Of a stretch of 37,434 nt of DNA, positions 1-10,125 are shown one piece after another. Within the stretch, counting starts at the first letter, position 1; every line of letters starts with the position of its first letter. Location of the stretch: contig JAJNNY010000124.1 in the NCBI GenBank assembly GCA_022453515.1, forward strand, positions 1 through 37,434, in the 5' to 3' direction. A program made the position numbers and the translations under genes. This DNA is from Astrocystis sublimbata. Lineage: Eukaryota; Ascomycota; Sordariomycetes; Xylariales; Xylariaceae. The notes under the pieces were generated by a model. It searched no databases, was not told the origin of the DNA, and saw only the letters and a list, made by a program, of their open reading frames with translations.

Positions 1-652
1 TGTCAGATGCACTGTGCCAGCCTTGGTGCGCGCTCTACTGAGTGCCTCTTTAGGTGCCTACCTAGGTACCTAGGTAGTACTCGTACGCCCGACTACCTAG
101 GCGAGAACTACCTGCCCTCCCTCGCCCTCCATAGCATAAACACGCCATCCATAACAGGTTAGATGCATCCGCTACTGGAGCGTCATAAATTGGCCAAGCA
201 CAGCAATCACATCACTGGCTCGACTGGAAGCGAATTAATTGAGAAATACTAGGTAGTACTTAGGCCCTTCGCCCCCACACCCGGCGAGATCTTCAATTGC
301 AAGTTGCATCATCTTGTCTTGGGGGCCGCTTGTTATCCATGTGCACACAACCCGCCTGCGCCTACGAGCCTCATACGATACACGCCCTCGCACGCCTACT
401 GCTCGACTGTTACTGACTAGGTAGGTAGCAGGCAGCCCTACAGGGCTCACTCGAGAACGCCCTCCCTGTCGACTGATACGCACGATATGTACCGAGTGTG
501 TTGTCCGATTCTGATACTGGATACTGGCGAGACTGGGGCACGCGAGGCACGCGCATGGGGAACCAACAGAGATCTTCACGCCACCTAAGCACCAGGTACT
601 ACCTACCTACTGTCCAGTGAACCGGCGAACCAGCGAGCCAGCCGAGCCAGCC
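1..652. other. Upstream region of the ALKBH6-like gene
   Basis: No convincing gene is present. The stretch holds repeated TACCTAGGTA-type motifs at 53-80, near 91-101, 413-425 and 595-611. It is a promoter or leader candidate for the gene starting at 653. The mirrored copy is 18338-18989. Confidence 0.6.
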
Positions 653-1438
653 ATGGTGGCCGAGGCTGAGGCGACGAGAATGGACGCACTGCCTGGGCTC
701 TCGCTGCCCCCGTCCCTCGAAGGCGCACGTGTGCACCATTTGCCCTCCGCCGCTTTCTACATCTCCGAATTCATCACCGAAGCCGAAGAGAAACTCATCC
801 TCGACAAGATAGTCTCCGCCCCAAAGCCGCGGTGGAAGCAGCTGAGCCGCCGTCGACTGCAGGCTTGGCCCTCGGACCTCATCAATAACAAGTTGGTGGA
901 TGCGCCCCTGCCACCATGGCTCGAAGCCCCCATCGTTACCCGCTTGCAGTCGCTTCCTCTCGATCAAGGCCGCCCGCACATATTCGCCGACAGCCCCCAT
1001 ACACGCCCAAACCACGTGCTCATCAACGAATATCCGCCCGGTGTTGGTATAATGCCTCACAAGGACGGCGCCGCCTATCATCCCATCGTCTGCACAGTCA
1101 GCTTGGCTGCTTCTATATGCTTGAACATACATGAGATGAGGGGCGACGGCACGCTCAACAAGGACCCGTCTTGGAGGATCTTGCAAGAACCTAGAAGCCT
1201 TCTAATCACAACCGCGGATCTTTACACAGACTTTCTCCATGGCATCGATGACATTACGGAAGACACGCAGCTTTCGGAAGAGACAGTAGCGAATTGGTCC
1301 TTACTGCGACCGAGTTCACTATTCCACAGCGGCCGAAACATGCGCCAGACGCGAACTAGTCTTACCTACCGCGACGTACTAAATGTTTCAAAGCTGGATA
1401 AAAAGCTCGGTCTTCTGCTTGGCCAGCGGAAATGGTAG
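653..1438 (+). CDS. ALKBH6-like Fe(II)/2-oxoglutarate dioxygenase (left arm)
   Basis: A 261-aa AlkB-fold dioxygenase, intronless. Members of the family use Fe(II) and 2-oxoglutarate for oxidative demethylation; the substrate of the ALKBH6 branch is not settled. The iron triad is visible as H136-x-D138 (in MPHKDG) and H197 (in FLHGIDD). The 2-oxoglutarate-binding RxxxxxR motif is R234 to R240 (RTSLTYR). A YPPGVGIMPHKDG-type segment matches the ALKBH6 group. I start at the ATG at 653, in GCCATGG context; the frame is open back to a GTG at 617, which is not a credible fungal start. The gene converges on the polyprenol reductase with 21 bp between the stop codons, so their 3' UTRs must overlap. 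Its inverted copy is 17552-18337. Confidence 0.9.
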   Translation: MVAEAEATRMDALPGLSLPPSLEGARVHHLPSAAFYISEFITEAEEKLILDKIVSAPKPRWKQLSRRRLQAWPSDLINNKLVDAPLPPWLEAPIVTRLQSLPLDQGRPHIFADSPHTRPNHVLINEYPPGVGIMPHKDGAAYHPIVCTVSLAASICLNIHEMRGDGTLNKDPSWRILQEPRSLLITTADLYTDFLHGIDDITEDTQLSEETVANWSLLRPSSLFHSGRNMRQTRTSLTYRDVLNVSKLDKKLGLLLGQRKW

Positions 1439-1459
1439 ACTCGCCTACGAAGGCCAAAG

Positions 1460-2503
1460 CTAAAACAACAGCGGTATCATCTTCCATTTCCCTCGCACGC
1501 CGTCGCCGAACTTCTCGCTATACCACAGCTTGGTCCCGTTCGCAGTGACGCCTAGATTGACCGAGATAAACAAGCATGCGAGTATCAGAGTCCGGTTGTA
1601 CAACAGGCCTTCGGGAGCCGCCAATACCGCCATCGACAAGTAGATCAGGCATTCACAAGTATAGTGTGGGGAAACCAAGTACCGAAACATGCCCTCGTCT
1701 GGAAGCGAGTACTTCTTCAACCCAGCAAGATACCGATGGCATCGATATTGCATAAACCACGCTGCGAGAAACACGGAGCTGGCAATGATCGATTTTGGAG
1801 GCGGAAACTCGAGACCTAGACAGCTTGGGCCTGAACATTGTATCGCCCCTGCGTCCAGGTCAATACACGGTGAGGAATCTCGTAGGGGGCACAGCAACTC
1901 ACTGGATCCCTCGATCCATACAGCTACACTTGTGCATAAGTAGAAGCCGTTTCCAAGTAGCCAATGGATAATCCACATGCTAGAGGACGATGGTCGTAGG
2001 ATAGCCAGGCACTCATACAGCCGCCTCGCTCCCTGCAGGCCCATCAGAAGCCAAGCCAGAAAAACCTGGCTCATAGTCATGGATGGCAATGCGCCTTTGG
2101 CAAGCTGATGCTGAACAATGAGCTGCAATACTGCTCCATTGGTGGCGAGCTGGGTCGCCCAGAATATCGTGCAACCCAAGGAGAGAATGTAGAAGTGAAT
2201 GAACCAAGAATGTGGAATCTGGCCCACCGACGTGAACCCACGTATGAGACGATAGAAAACCCCCGCGTTGGCATCGTCCTCAGGCTCCCGGTCGCTAACA
2301 ACGCGGTCTTTCGAGCTCTTTGGAGATGCGGTAGCAGTATCGCGACAACTACGAGCACCATATTGTGTCAGTAGTCGCTGGGTCGTCTCTGGCACTGCGG
2401 CGACCGCTAGCACGGCGGCTGCGCTCAGCACGTAGAACAGCTGGCAGATTTCTGTCGGGCTAAGGGCCATCGCTTTGTCGAAGACTGAGGCAGCCACCTC
2501 CAT
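1460..2503 (-). CDS. Polyprenol reductase, DFG10/SRD5A3 type (left arm)
   Basis: A 347-aa multi-pass ER membrane protein of the steroid 5-alpha-reductase family. DFG10/SRD5A3 members take part in making dolichol from polyprenol, and dolichol carries N-glycan precursors. Seen here: hydrophobic helices along the length, an LQGARRLYECL segment mid-protein, and a C-terminal reductase domain with EGMFRYLVSPHYTCE (about residues 269-284) and an NGTKLWYSEKFG stretch, ending WKMIPLLF as these enzymes do. I chose the ATG at 2503 because the longer frame begins with GTG at 2542. A hydrophilic insert near residues 205-230 (CPLRDSSPCIDLDAG) could be an unspliced in-frame intron or a species-specific loop. 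The inverted copy is 16487-17530. Confidence 0.9.
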   Translation of the reverse strand: MEVAASVFDKAMALSPTEICQLFYVLSAAAVLAVAAVPETTQRLLTQYGARSCRDTATASPKSSKDRVVSDREPEDDANAGVFYRLIRGFTSVGQIPHSWFIHFYILSLGCTIFWATQLATNGAVLQLIVQHQLAKGALPSMTMSQVFLAWLLMGLQGARRLYECLAILRPSSSSMWIIHWLLGNGFYLCTSVAVWIEGSSELLCPLRDSSPCIDLDAGAIQCSGPSCLGLEFPPPKSIIASSVFLAAWFMQYRCHRYLAGLKKYSLPDEGMFRYLVSPHYTCECLIYLSMAVLAAPEGLLYNRTLILACLFISVNLGVTANGTKLWYSEKFGDGVRGKWKMIPLLF

Positions 2504-5500
2504 GTTGTTTGTATTCGGCGACTCGGCGAATTGGTGAATCACTGACGACTGAGGGGCATGTTGGTGGGTTGACTCGCCTCAGTTTTGACCTTTTTACATG
2601 GTGGAAGCCATGGGGAACTGCCACGAGCAATCTACTTTACCTAACCCAACTCAAGTAGCTTAAATGCATGTATGCATTTAAAACGTGTATTGACTGGCCG
2701 CCCAAGGTACCTAATCTAACCATGTCAACAACCTTTCTTTTTTTCATCTCTGGGGAGATTTCTTCTCCAACCTGCAAGCTACCTTTGTCATTGTATTTTC
2801 AAGGGGCAATTCTATATAATGATCTAATTCATCACGTTGTAACTGTGAGGTTCGCAACGAAGCGTAAGGGGTAGGAGACAGGAAACACTGTTGGTGTATT
2901 AGTTTATAGGATGGCTTGCGACTGACGCTGCCCTTAGGTTGAACGTGACCTCGACGGCTTTGTAATGACACCTCGGAGGCATATATAGATATATATATAC
3001 GTACTTGTTGCCGTTGCCGTTGCTGTTCCCGTTCCTCATATCAAGTCATATGTCCGCTATGATTTGGCGTTTGAAACACCCAGTCCAATCACGCATTCCC
3101 ATCAATAGCAGCCTAACTCCGCTCTCTCTGTCTCTGGCGAGTAACTCCTTGTTTCGCAATGACTTTTGGCACACCTCTCGGGTGAAGAACCACAGATGGA
3201 GTCATCACCATCCTTGATTACGTGTAGCCAAGATAAAGCGTGCCGATATGAGCGGTATTCCAGTAACGTCCGACTTACTTAGGACAAATGTTCTCTTCCT
3301 AAGCTTACTATGTTTTGCTCGTCGTTTAATCGTGCTACTTGTTCGAGCAGCATTCCTTGTATTATATCATGCGCAGGAGTACCTAATAGCTATTACCCTG
3401 ATATACTAGCTTCATGAGTTGCGAGGGTTGGCATATTCATCTCTGATATGAAATGAATCAATACTTCTGGTCCCAAAAGCCATTTCTATTTACTGAGCGC
3501 GTAGTTCGATGTATCTCACCGCTGTTAACTTTAAGCAGTTCCTCAAGGGAGAACGGACGAGAGAGCGGGAGGAGACTAGCTCGCCACTCTTACCTATAAT
3601 ATACACTCAGATGTTCTACAACAAGGTTTGGGCAAGAAAAACTTGTTGCTAGGTAGATGAAATGTTCCTGTTCATTCGCTGCCCACTAGAAGTTACAACA
3701 AAAAATACAGTTCAGCAGACAGGGTTGGACAGGAAGTCACCAGCGTTGAGATTTTACCAAGCCCACACACATCCTGGTGTTTTCATTTTGATCACTAACA
3801 TGTAGGAAGAGTTGATTACTAGGGAAAGCTTTACTTATACTAGTCAGGTTTTTTTGATTGATTATAACAATTACACATTACTAAGTATTAGTTGGTGTCC
3901 CATTCATGGTTGCAGTTATGTGACGGCACAGAAGGCTGCCAACTTGAAGATTCAATCATCAGTGGCCACGAGTAATCATCAGGAAGCTGTGACATTGTAG
4001 ATTCTTGTACGTTTGTGGCCTATATGCCTTAGCAACAAATCAACCAAATTCAATATAATGAACGGATAAGGTGTTCTACTTGAGTCTCTATGTAATATGT
4101 GTACCATGACCTCCCATCACACATTCGTAGTGTTTACCTAAGCCTTTGGGCATATCACATTCAACAACAACAAAAACAATAATAATATGACTTTACATTT
4201 TGTTGCGGGTTGGTGCGTTCTTACAAGACTCCGTGTGCGTCTCGAGGCACTGCTGCGTAAAGGTCCATGGGCAAGCTCTGTCACGATTCACTCGCGTGAT
4301 CGCATGTAGAAGTGATGCAAACCATCAAGCTACCAGACTGGATACCACCCTGCTGTTAGTATCATTGTGGCCTGGTATTGAATCCTAGTTTCCGACAGGC
4401 GCGCGTCAAGAAGTCCTCGATGTCAAGGTCATACCAGTGGCATGGTAAGAATATAATCCCAACACGCACTTGAGGACAACTGACTGTACTGATGTCCACG
4501 ACATTCTGATTATAACCTTTATTGGAGTAATTGAATGGCTTCCGAGTCCCATGAATCGCCCAAAAAATGCCTTTATCGAGAGTAAATAAGAACAACCCTC
4601 CCAACCCTGCAGGTTAACCTGTAGCTCTGTTTTTTAACATCGATCACGACTTCCTATAAAAACTATATTGAGAGTGGAAGTAGCGTGAGCTCGTATGCTC
4701 TGAGAAATTCGTTTAAAACACGAAGCTAACAATAGGTGGCGGCGAGCTGCCTAAAGATGGATGAAAGCTAAACATAGGTCAGATCCCAGTTTTCCATGAC
4801 ATATTGAATTTATATTGACGGCTGGACATCAAGCAACCGATAATTTATGCTTTTTCCAACATGGAACTTACTGAGTACTGGTCGAGTGCATTCACCATGC
4901 ATGGCATGCTGATGGATACGCTGAACCTGCTCAATATACTACGACACATTGCCCACGACCACGATCTTGTAGTATCAATTCCCATGACTGTATACTTCCT
5001 AGCTGGTGTGGTTCATTTAAATCATTTGAATGAAATGAAATGACTACGTATGCCTAGAAAGTTCCCGTTGAGGTATTCGAGATACATACCATCATTCATG
5101 CTAATAGCAACCTTTTCTTTATATCATTGGTCCAAACCCGTTATGCAGATACTGGTCTGTAATGATCCTTTAAAGAAGCTGTATGAGAGAGCGTACGATA
5201 GCTACCATATAGTATGGACATATACCCATTGGTGTATCTTCGAATTTTCTCGATGAACAGTGTTGTTCATGAGCAATGGCCTTCCACCAAGGTGACGGAC
5301 GACCTCGCAGTTCAGGGAGTTAGAGTGCTGTAGCCAGACACGTCTGAGGCCTGCCCAGGTGACATAGGTGGAACCCGCAGTGCCGGATAATCATCGGCTA
5401 ATTGCGGGGTTTGACATCATGTCTGATTTTCCTGGAGTGCCCCACATGCCGCTCTTGAGTCTTGAGTCCAAGGGACGGACCTACCTAGGTGAACACTGCT

Positions 5501-5599
5501 ATTGCTATCAATCACCCCAACCTCGAATCAACACCAGATCGACATCAAGCCAACATCACACTTTCATAGGAGCACATCGTGTTGCAGTATCTGGCAATC
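2504..5599. other. 3.1-kb gene-poor spacer (left arm)
   Basis: No supported gene. Reading frames are all 80 codons or shorter except one of 147 codons that runs through the DRG1 leader and its first introns. The spacer contains a short AT microsatellite at about 2981-3000, GTTGCC-type imperfect repeats at 3005-3035, a CAACAACAA/AATAATAAT tract at about 4163-4187 and ATTTGAATG repeats near 5013-5043. The last 100-200 bases are the probable DRG1 5' UTR. The mirrored copy is 13391-16486. Confidence 0.6.
2661..2680. repeat. 20-bp palindrome
   Basis: TAAATGCAT and ATGCATTTA flank a GT dinucleotide, giving 9-bp complementary arms. It lies about 160 bp upstream of the polyprenol reductase start, so it could be a dimeric regulator site or a chance A/T-rich palindrome. 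The mirrored copy is 16310-16329. Confidence 0.5.
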
Positions 5600-7072
5600 A
5601 TGTCGACAACTGTGGAGAAGGCAAGTATAAGACGAGGGTCGGATCGTTGTTGCTGGTATCGCTAACTGGTAAACAGATCAAGGAGATCGAGTCCGAGGTA
5701 TGTGTTCTCGGGTGCATTTTGAGTTGGCGAATGTGTGCTGATCGGCTGCATGATCACAGATGGCTCGGACTCAAAAAAACAAAGCTACTTCGTTCCATCT
5801 TGGCCAGTTGAAAGCAAAATTAGCGAAGCTGAAGCGGGAGTTGCTCACGCCGTCTACCGGTGGTGGCAGCGGCGGCGGAGCGGGTTTCGATGTCGCCAGA
5901 ACAGGTGTTGCTAGTGTTGGATTCATCGGATTTCCATCCGTCGGGAAAAGTACACTCATGAGTAGACTCACAGGCCAGCATTCCGAGGCGGCAGCGTATG
6001 AGTTCACGACCCTGACATCTGTGCCTGGCCAGGTCATGTACAACGGTACGCCTCGCCAATGGGATTATCATTACTCTTTTGCTGATTTTAAATATTTGGA
6101 TAGGTGCTCCACTGCAAATGATCGACCTTCCTGGTATCATTGAAGGAGCTAAAGACGGCCGAGGTCGTGGTCGCCAGGTCATTGCCGTTGCCAAGACATG
6201 CCATCTGATCTTCATAGTGTTGGATGTGAACAAGCCCTTAACAGACAAGCGAGTGATCGAGTCAGAATTAGAAGGGTTTGGAATCCGTATCAACAAAGAG
6301 CCACCGAACATCACTTTCAAGAAGAAGGACAAGGGTGGTCTCAATATCACGAGCACCCAGCCTTTAACCCACATCGACCACGACGAAATCAAGGCCGTGA
6401 TGAATGAGTACCGAATCAATTCGGCTGATATTGCTATTCGATGCGATGCAACCATCGACGACCTAATTGATGTGTTGGAAGCGAGAGGTCGCAGCTACAT
6501 ACCCGTTATCTACGTCCTGAACAAAATCGATGCTATAAGTATCGAGGAACTAGATCTTCTGTACCGGATTCCGAACGCTGTACCGATCAGCTCGGAACAT
6601 GGGTGGAATGTCGATGAGCTGATGGAAGTCATGTGCGTATTGGATGCGGTGTCATGAAGAAATTGGTGTATGCGCTGACCTCTTTTCTTCCAGGTGGCAA
6701 AAGTTGAAACTAGTACGGGTCTACACAAAACCAAAGGGGAAACTGCCGGACTATTCGCAACCCGTCGTACTACGTTCTACGAAGTGTACCGTGGAAGACT
6801 TCGTGAGTTGACGTTTCCAAAACCTGCGCCGTGAATGAGCATTGTGGTTAACCGAAGATTTCCAAAGTGTAATGCAATCCATCGAACCATCACCGAGCAG
6901 TTCAAAAACGCAATCGTTTACGGCAAATCAGTAAAACACCAACCGCAACGTGTGGGGTTGTCGCACGAGCTGGCAGATGAGGACATTGGTAAATACACAC
7001 TGCATCCACCCGGCGACTGATTGCTGAGCATAAACTAATGTGTATGCCATAGTCACGATTGTGAAGAAATGA
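5600..7072 (+). CDS. RBG1: DRG1/Rbg1 developmentally regulated GTP-binding protein (left arm)
   Basis: A 368-aa TRAFAC-class GTPase that in yeast and animals binds a DFRP/Tma46 partner and ribosomes to assist translation. I join seven exons: 5600-5620, 5677-5697, 5760-6045, 6104-6632, 6694-6802, 6868-6988 and 7053-7072. This gives 369 codons including the stop, the normal family length. G1 is GFPSVGKS (71-78), G3 is DLPG (117-120), G4 is NKID (249-252), G5 is near ISS (271-273), and a TGS domain follows from about 287. The N-terminus [29 protein letters not shown] identifies DRG1, not DRG2. Intron 1 (5621-5676) has a GC donor (GCAAGT); the nearby GT would break the frame. Exon 2 is only 21 nt. 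The inverted copy is 11918-13390. Confidence 0.96.
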
Positions 7073-8864
7073 TTTGTCCTTGTTCGGGACAACTGCCTAT
7101 TGCGCCTCGGATTGCGTGCTAAGGGGGTGTTTGGCCAATGCCGACATTGGTCAGTCACGCAGGTTTACGTGGTACAATATGATCAACTCGCGTAGTACAC
7201 AGCGCGTCTATGTGACACCAGTATAGTTGGAATGTACTCTGCGGATGTTGTGCGTCTGCACAAGGCTGGTGGACGGCTTGCATGACCAATACACCATGAC
7301 CATGGCTGCTTGCTTGTTCGGCGGTTCCAGGGACGAGGTGGCAGCCGATGCGGCAGGCCACAGCAGATTGTCAGTGTCAATTGCTCCATCTGGCAAAGAA
7401 CTGAGATATTGCAGGGCGGGCATCATCACGTGAAAGTCAGTCATATGCGACAGCATCTGGGATAGAGGATGGCTCATAGAGAGAATGGGATGGTGTCTCA
7501 CATCGTGTTCCTATCACAGCCCGAACGGGAATGGGTGAGCACTGTCGACATAGTGCCGACCCAATACAATGCTACTCAATATGGTATTGGAGGTGCACCT
7601 CCGTTGCATGGGAAGCCTGGAGAATTGTGCTCGAAAATGGCAATTGGGCACGAAAGGTTACATTATAATACGAGAGGTCTGGTCTATCCGCATGAATAAA
7701 TCACAATCCTGCGCGCGGCGAACATCCGGTCTCGGTTTTCTCACTTGAGCTCTCTAATCGTACCTTCTCAAACCTGCTTCCACCTCTGCCTGGTATTTGA
7801 ATCATACACAAAACGCTTGGTGACTGCACTGACTGGGAGCTACAACATGCATCGCGGCATCGTCATATTTGAAGTAAGTATTGTGGGGCGGTGCAGCACC
7901 CCAAATTGTGCCGCATCTTACAATGATGAAATGATCAGTGCACCCAGGCGAGCCCAGGTAGACGAGGACCTGCAGCAACCGGGCCACGTCTGCTGCGGCC
8001 GACTTTCCCGACAAGCGTGTGGGATGCAGGGCCAGCTCTTAGTGTGCTGTATAAGAGCCGTTGAGACACGCTCCACAACACCACCTGGCTGGCATACGGT
8101 GTGCTAGTACGTGGAGAAGAGCGCGCGACGAAATCAGCAGAGTGAAGTGAGACATGAATATTGCCGGTCGTGGGCTTGGGCTCATCCTATCGTTGCACGT
8201 AAACGATCGGAGCCTCTGGATGACCACCTGGGCGTCCAGACCAGTCAACGTCCAGAGTGTCCCTCCAACAAAAGGCCGAGGGTAGACTGCCCCCTGCTCC
8301 AGCCTTTCAGAGCTCTGCTGTAGCCGCCGGCCAATGTCCACAATATCCTGCTACCTGACCTACTATGTACAATCGTGGAGAACGTTCCATACGATTTTGG
8401 GGAAGGATGGGGCGCTCTCGTTCAATCCTATCCAACAGCTGATATTTCTTGGCTCAACGATCTCGGTAGTCTTGACTAAAGCATTTGTCGCGCCTCGTCC
8501 GTTGCTCGGCTAGTCGGCGATTAGACTCGAACAAGTTTTTCTCGCTGAAAGTAGAAGCTGGTTGTGCAATTTAGGTTTTTATCTTGTGTCTCGATAGCGT
8601 GACTTCGGTAATAAAACGCGAAGTCGCAATATCCCGATGAGCCATTTCTACCGGATCTCATGTGTCCACACTGCGTACCTTACGAGCACTACACTGAACG
8701 CTCTGAGTTGTGGTGTTTGGCGATACTCCATACAGTGCTGCCGCATGGGAAAGCGCCTGCCAATTGGTAAGCTGTGGACGAGCCTGGGGACCTCCAGGAT
8801 TCCCTGCTTACTCGGTTTTCCGATTTACTTACTTCTAAGTACCTAGTCACTTATGGTAGTGTAC
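7073..8864. other. Region without a confident gene (left arm)
   Basis: Several 60-120-codon frames occur on both strands, none with recognisable motifs. The best minus-strand frames (7208-7501, 7802-8014, 8039-8341) look mildly protein-like but begin with non-ATG codons or are interrupted by stops, and I could not join them by convincing introns. A decayed gene next to the repeat core is possible. The first few hundred bases include the DRG1 3' UTR. The mirrored copy is 10126-11917. Confidence 0.5.
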
Positions 8865-8935
8865 CAGGGTTGGCAAATTAGTACGTACTAATGTTATACT
8901 ACACTTTAGTATTTTAGTGACTACAGTGTAGTACG

Positions 8936-9142
8936 TGTCACGGCGAGCGTACTGAGAAGCTGGGACAAAGCCGGCAGCAGCAGCTAATACTCTATTGACG
9001 AGAATATCAAGACTAAGGAGAGAAAGAGAAGAGAGAACTAGATACAGCGAGACAGTGTCTCTCTATATACGTATTGCCCTATGCGAATCCTTTCCTCATC
9101 TAGTAGCAGCTTAGTCATGTGATAGGTCTACTGGCCGTGACA
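8936..9142. mobile_element. Solo LTR (left arm)
   Basis: This 207-bp element begins TGTCACGGC and ends GCCGTGACA, giving 9-bp inverted ends with the canonical TG...CA termini of an LTR. It is flanked on both sides by GTACG (8931-8935 and 9143-9147), a 5-bp target-site duplication typical of LTR retrotransposon integration. No internal retroelement sequence or second LTR is adjacent, so it is a recombination remnant. It sits inside TAGTA-rich, probably older repeat sequence, which marks a nested insertion. Confidence 0.88.
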
Positions 9143-9236
9143 GTACGAGTACATACTATAATTAGTACTGATCTTAGGTACTACACTTTAGTATGTACTA
9201 AATATAGTATATTAATAGTGACTAATTGTAGTATTT

Positions 9237-9753
9237 ATAGTATTTATATTTTTGAAAAAAAAAAATTTAGAAAAAATTAAATTAAAGCAAAAATAAAAAA
9301 GTTTTGGAATTTTTTTTAATAAATATATTAAAGTTATTAATATTAAACTATTTTTTCTTATTTTTTTTAAGCAAGTATTACAATCTTCCTAATTTTTTAA
9401 AAAATTATTTTTATTTTTTAAATTATTTGCTCCACTTTTAAGTAAAACATAATAATGCTTACATAATTATTACTAAGAAAAATACTACAAATACTCAGTT
9501 GTAGTATTTTTCTTAGTAATAAATTATGTAAGCATATTATGTTTTACTTAAAAGTGGAGCAAATAATTTTAAAAAATAAAATAATTTTTTTAAAAAATTA
9601 GGAAGATTGTAATACTTGCTTAAAAAAAATAAGAAAAAATAGTTTTAATATTAATAACTTTAATATATTTATTAAAAAAAATTCCAAACTTTTTTATTTT
9701 TGCTTTAATTTAATTTTTTCTAAATTTTTTTTTTTCAAAAATATAAATACTAT
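9237..9753. repeat. A/T-rich palindrome core with 8-nt spacer
   Basis: This stretch is almost entirely A and T, with many homopolymer runs of 4 to 11 bases. It is the hairpin centre: 9481-9490 pairs with 9499-9508 across the spacer 9491-9498 (ATACTCAG). Reading both halves outward, seven run-length differences of one base separate them: T4/T3, A3/A4, A6/A7, T5/T4, A3/A4, AATAATGC/AATATGC and AATTAT/AATTTAT. The composition fits a heavily RIP-mutated repeat, which is an inference. No coding frame is present. Confidence 0.9.
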
Positions 9754-9847
9754 AAATACTACAATTAGTCACTATTAATATACTATATTTAGTACATACT
9801 AAAGTGTAGTACCTAAGATCAGTACTAATTATAGTATGTACTCGTAC

Positions 9848-10054
9848 TGTCACGGCCAGTAGACCTATCACATGACTAAGCTGCTACTAGATGAGGAAAG
9901 GATTCGCATAGGGCAATACGTATATAGAGAGACACTGTCTCGCTGTATCTAGTTCTCTCTTCTCTTTCTCTCCTTAGTCTTGATATTCTCGTCAATAGAG
10001 TATTAGCTGCTGCTGCCGGCTTTGTCCCAGCTTCTCAGTACGCTCGCCGTGACA
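9848..10054. mobile_element. Solo LTR (right-arm copy)
   Basis: This is the exact inverted copy of the LTR at 8936-9142, again starting TGTCACGGC, ending GCCGTGACA and bounded by the 5-bp duplication (CGTAC on this strand). I found no difference between the two copies, so the palindrome arose after the LTR inserted. Confidence 0.88.
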
Positions 10055-10125
10055 CGTACTACACTGTAGTCACTAAAATACTAAAGTGTAGTATAACATT
10101 AGTACGTACTAATTTGCCAACCCTG

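Larger units (their letters stand above)
1..9490 (+). repeat. Left arm of an approximately 19-kb palindrome
   Basis: Every base checked between 1 and about 9300 is complementary to base 18990 minus its position. Three genes, a solo LTR and all short reading frames recur at exactly mirrored positions with identical translations, apart from two mismatches. The mismatches are at 562 and 564, opposite 18428 and 18426, and amount to a shift between AACCAAC and ACCAAAC. In the inner core the pairing sum changes to 18989 because of seven one-base length differences in A/T runs. The arm reaches the first base of the window, so its true outer end cannot be seen. It may be a real inverted duplication or a fold-back assembly artefact. 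Confidence 0.98.
8865..10125. mobile_element. Possible hAT-like element forming the palindrome centre
   Basis: The sequence begins CAGGGTTGGCAAATTAGTAC at 8865 and ends with its reverse complement at 10125. A CAGGG terminus is seen in some hAT-type terminal inverted repeats. The interior contains TAGTA-rich sequence, a solo LTR in each half and the A/T-rich core. The flanking octamers (TAGTGTAC on the left, GTACACTA on the right) are reverse complements, not direct repeats, so no proper 8-bp target duplication frames this interval. It could be one element end copied by the palindrome. No transposase frame is visible. Confidence 0.3.

Noticed and set aside
1..60. Telomere at the left edge
   Set aside because: No TTAGGG/CCCTAA repeats are present at base 1 or at the mirrored position.
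617..652. N-terminal extension of the ALKBH6-like protein from a GTG codon
   Set aside because: GTG is not a normal nuclear start in fungi; the first in-frame ATG is 653 in good context. The same reasoning removed the GTG-started extensions at 2542, 16448 and 27648.
7208..8341. Minus-strand frames as a broken transcription factor gene
   Set aside because: I saw no zinc cluster or other diagnostic motif and could not connect the frames with credible introns, so no function is claimed.
9237..9753. A/T-rich core as a centromere fragment or mitochondrial insertion
   Set aside because: It is only about 500 bp, flanked directly by an LTR and nuclear genes, with no mitochondrial genes; a degraded repeat is simpler.
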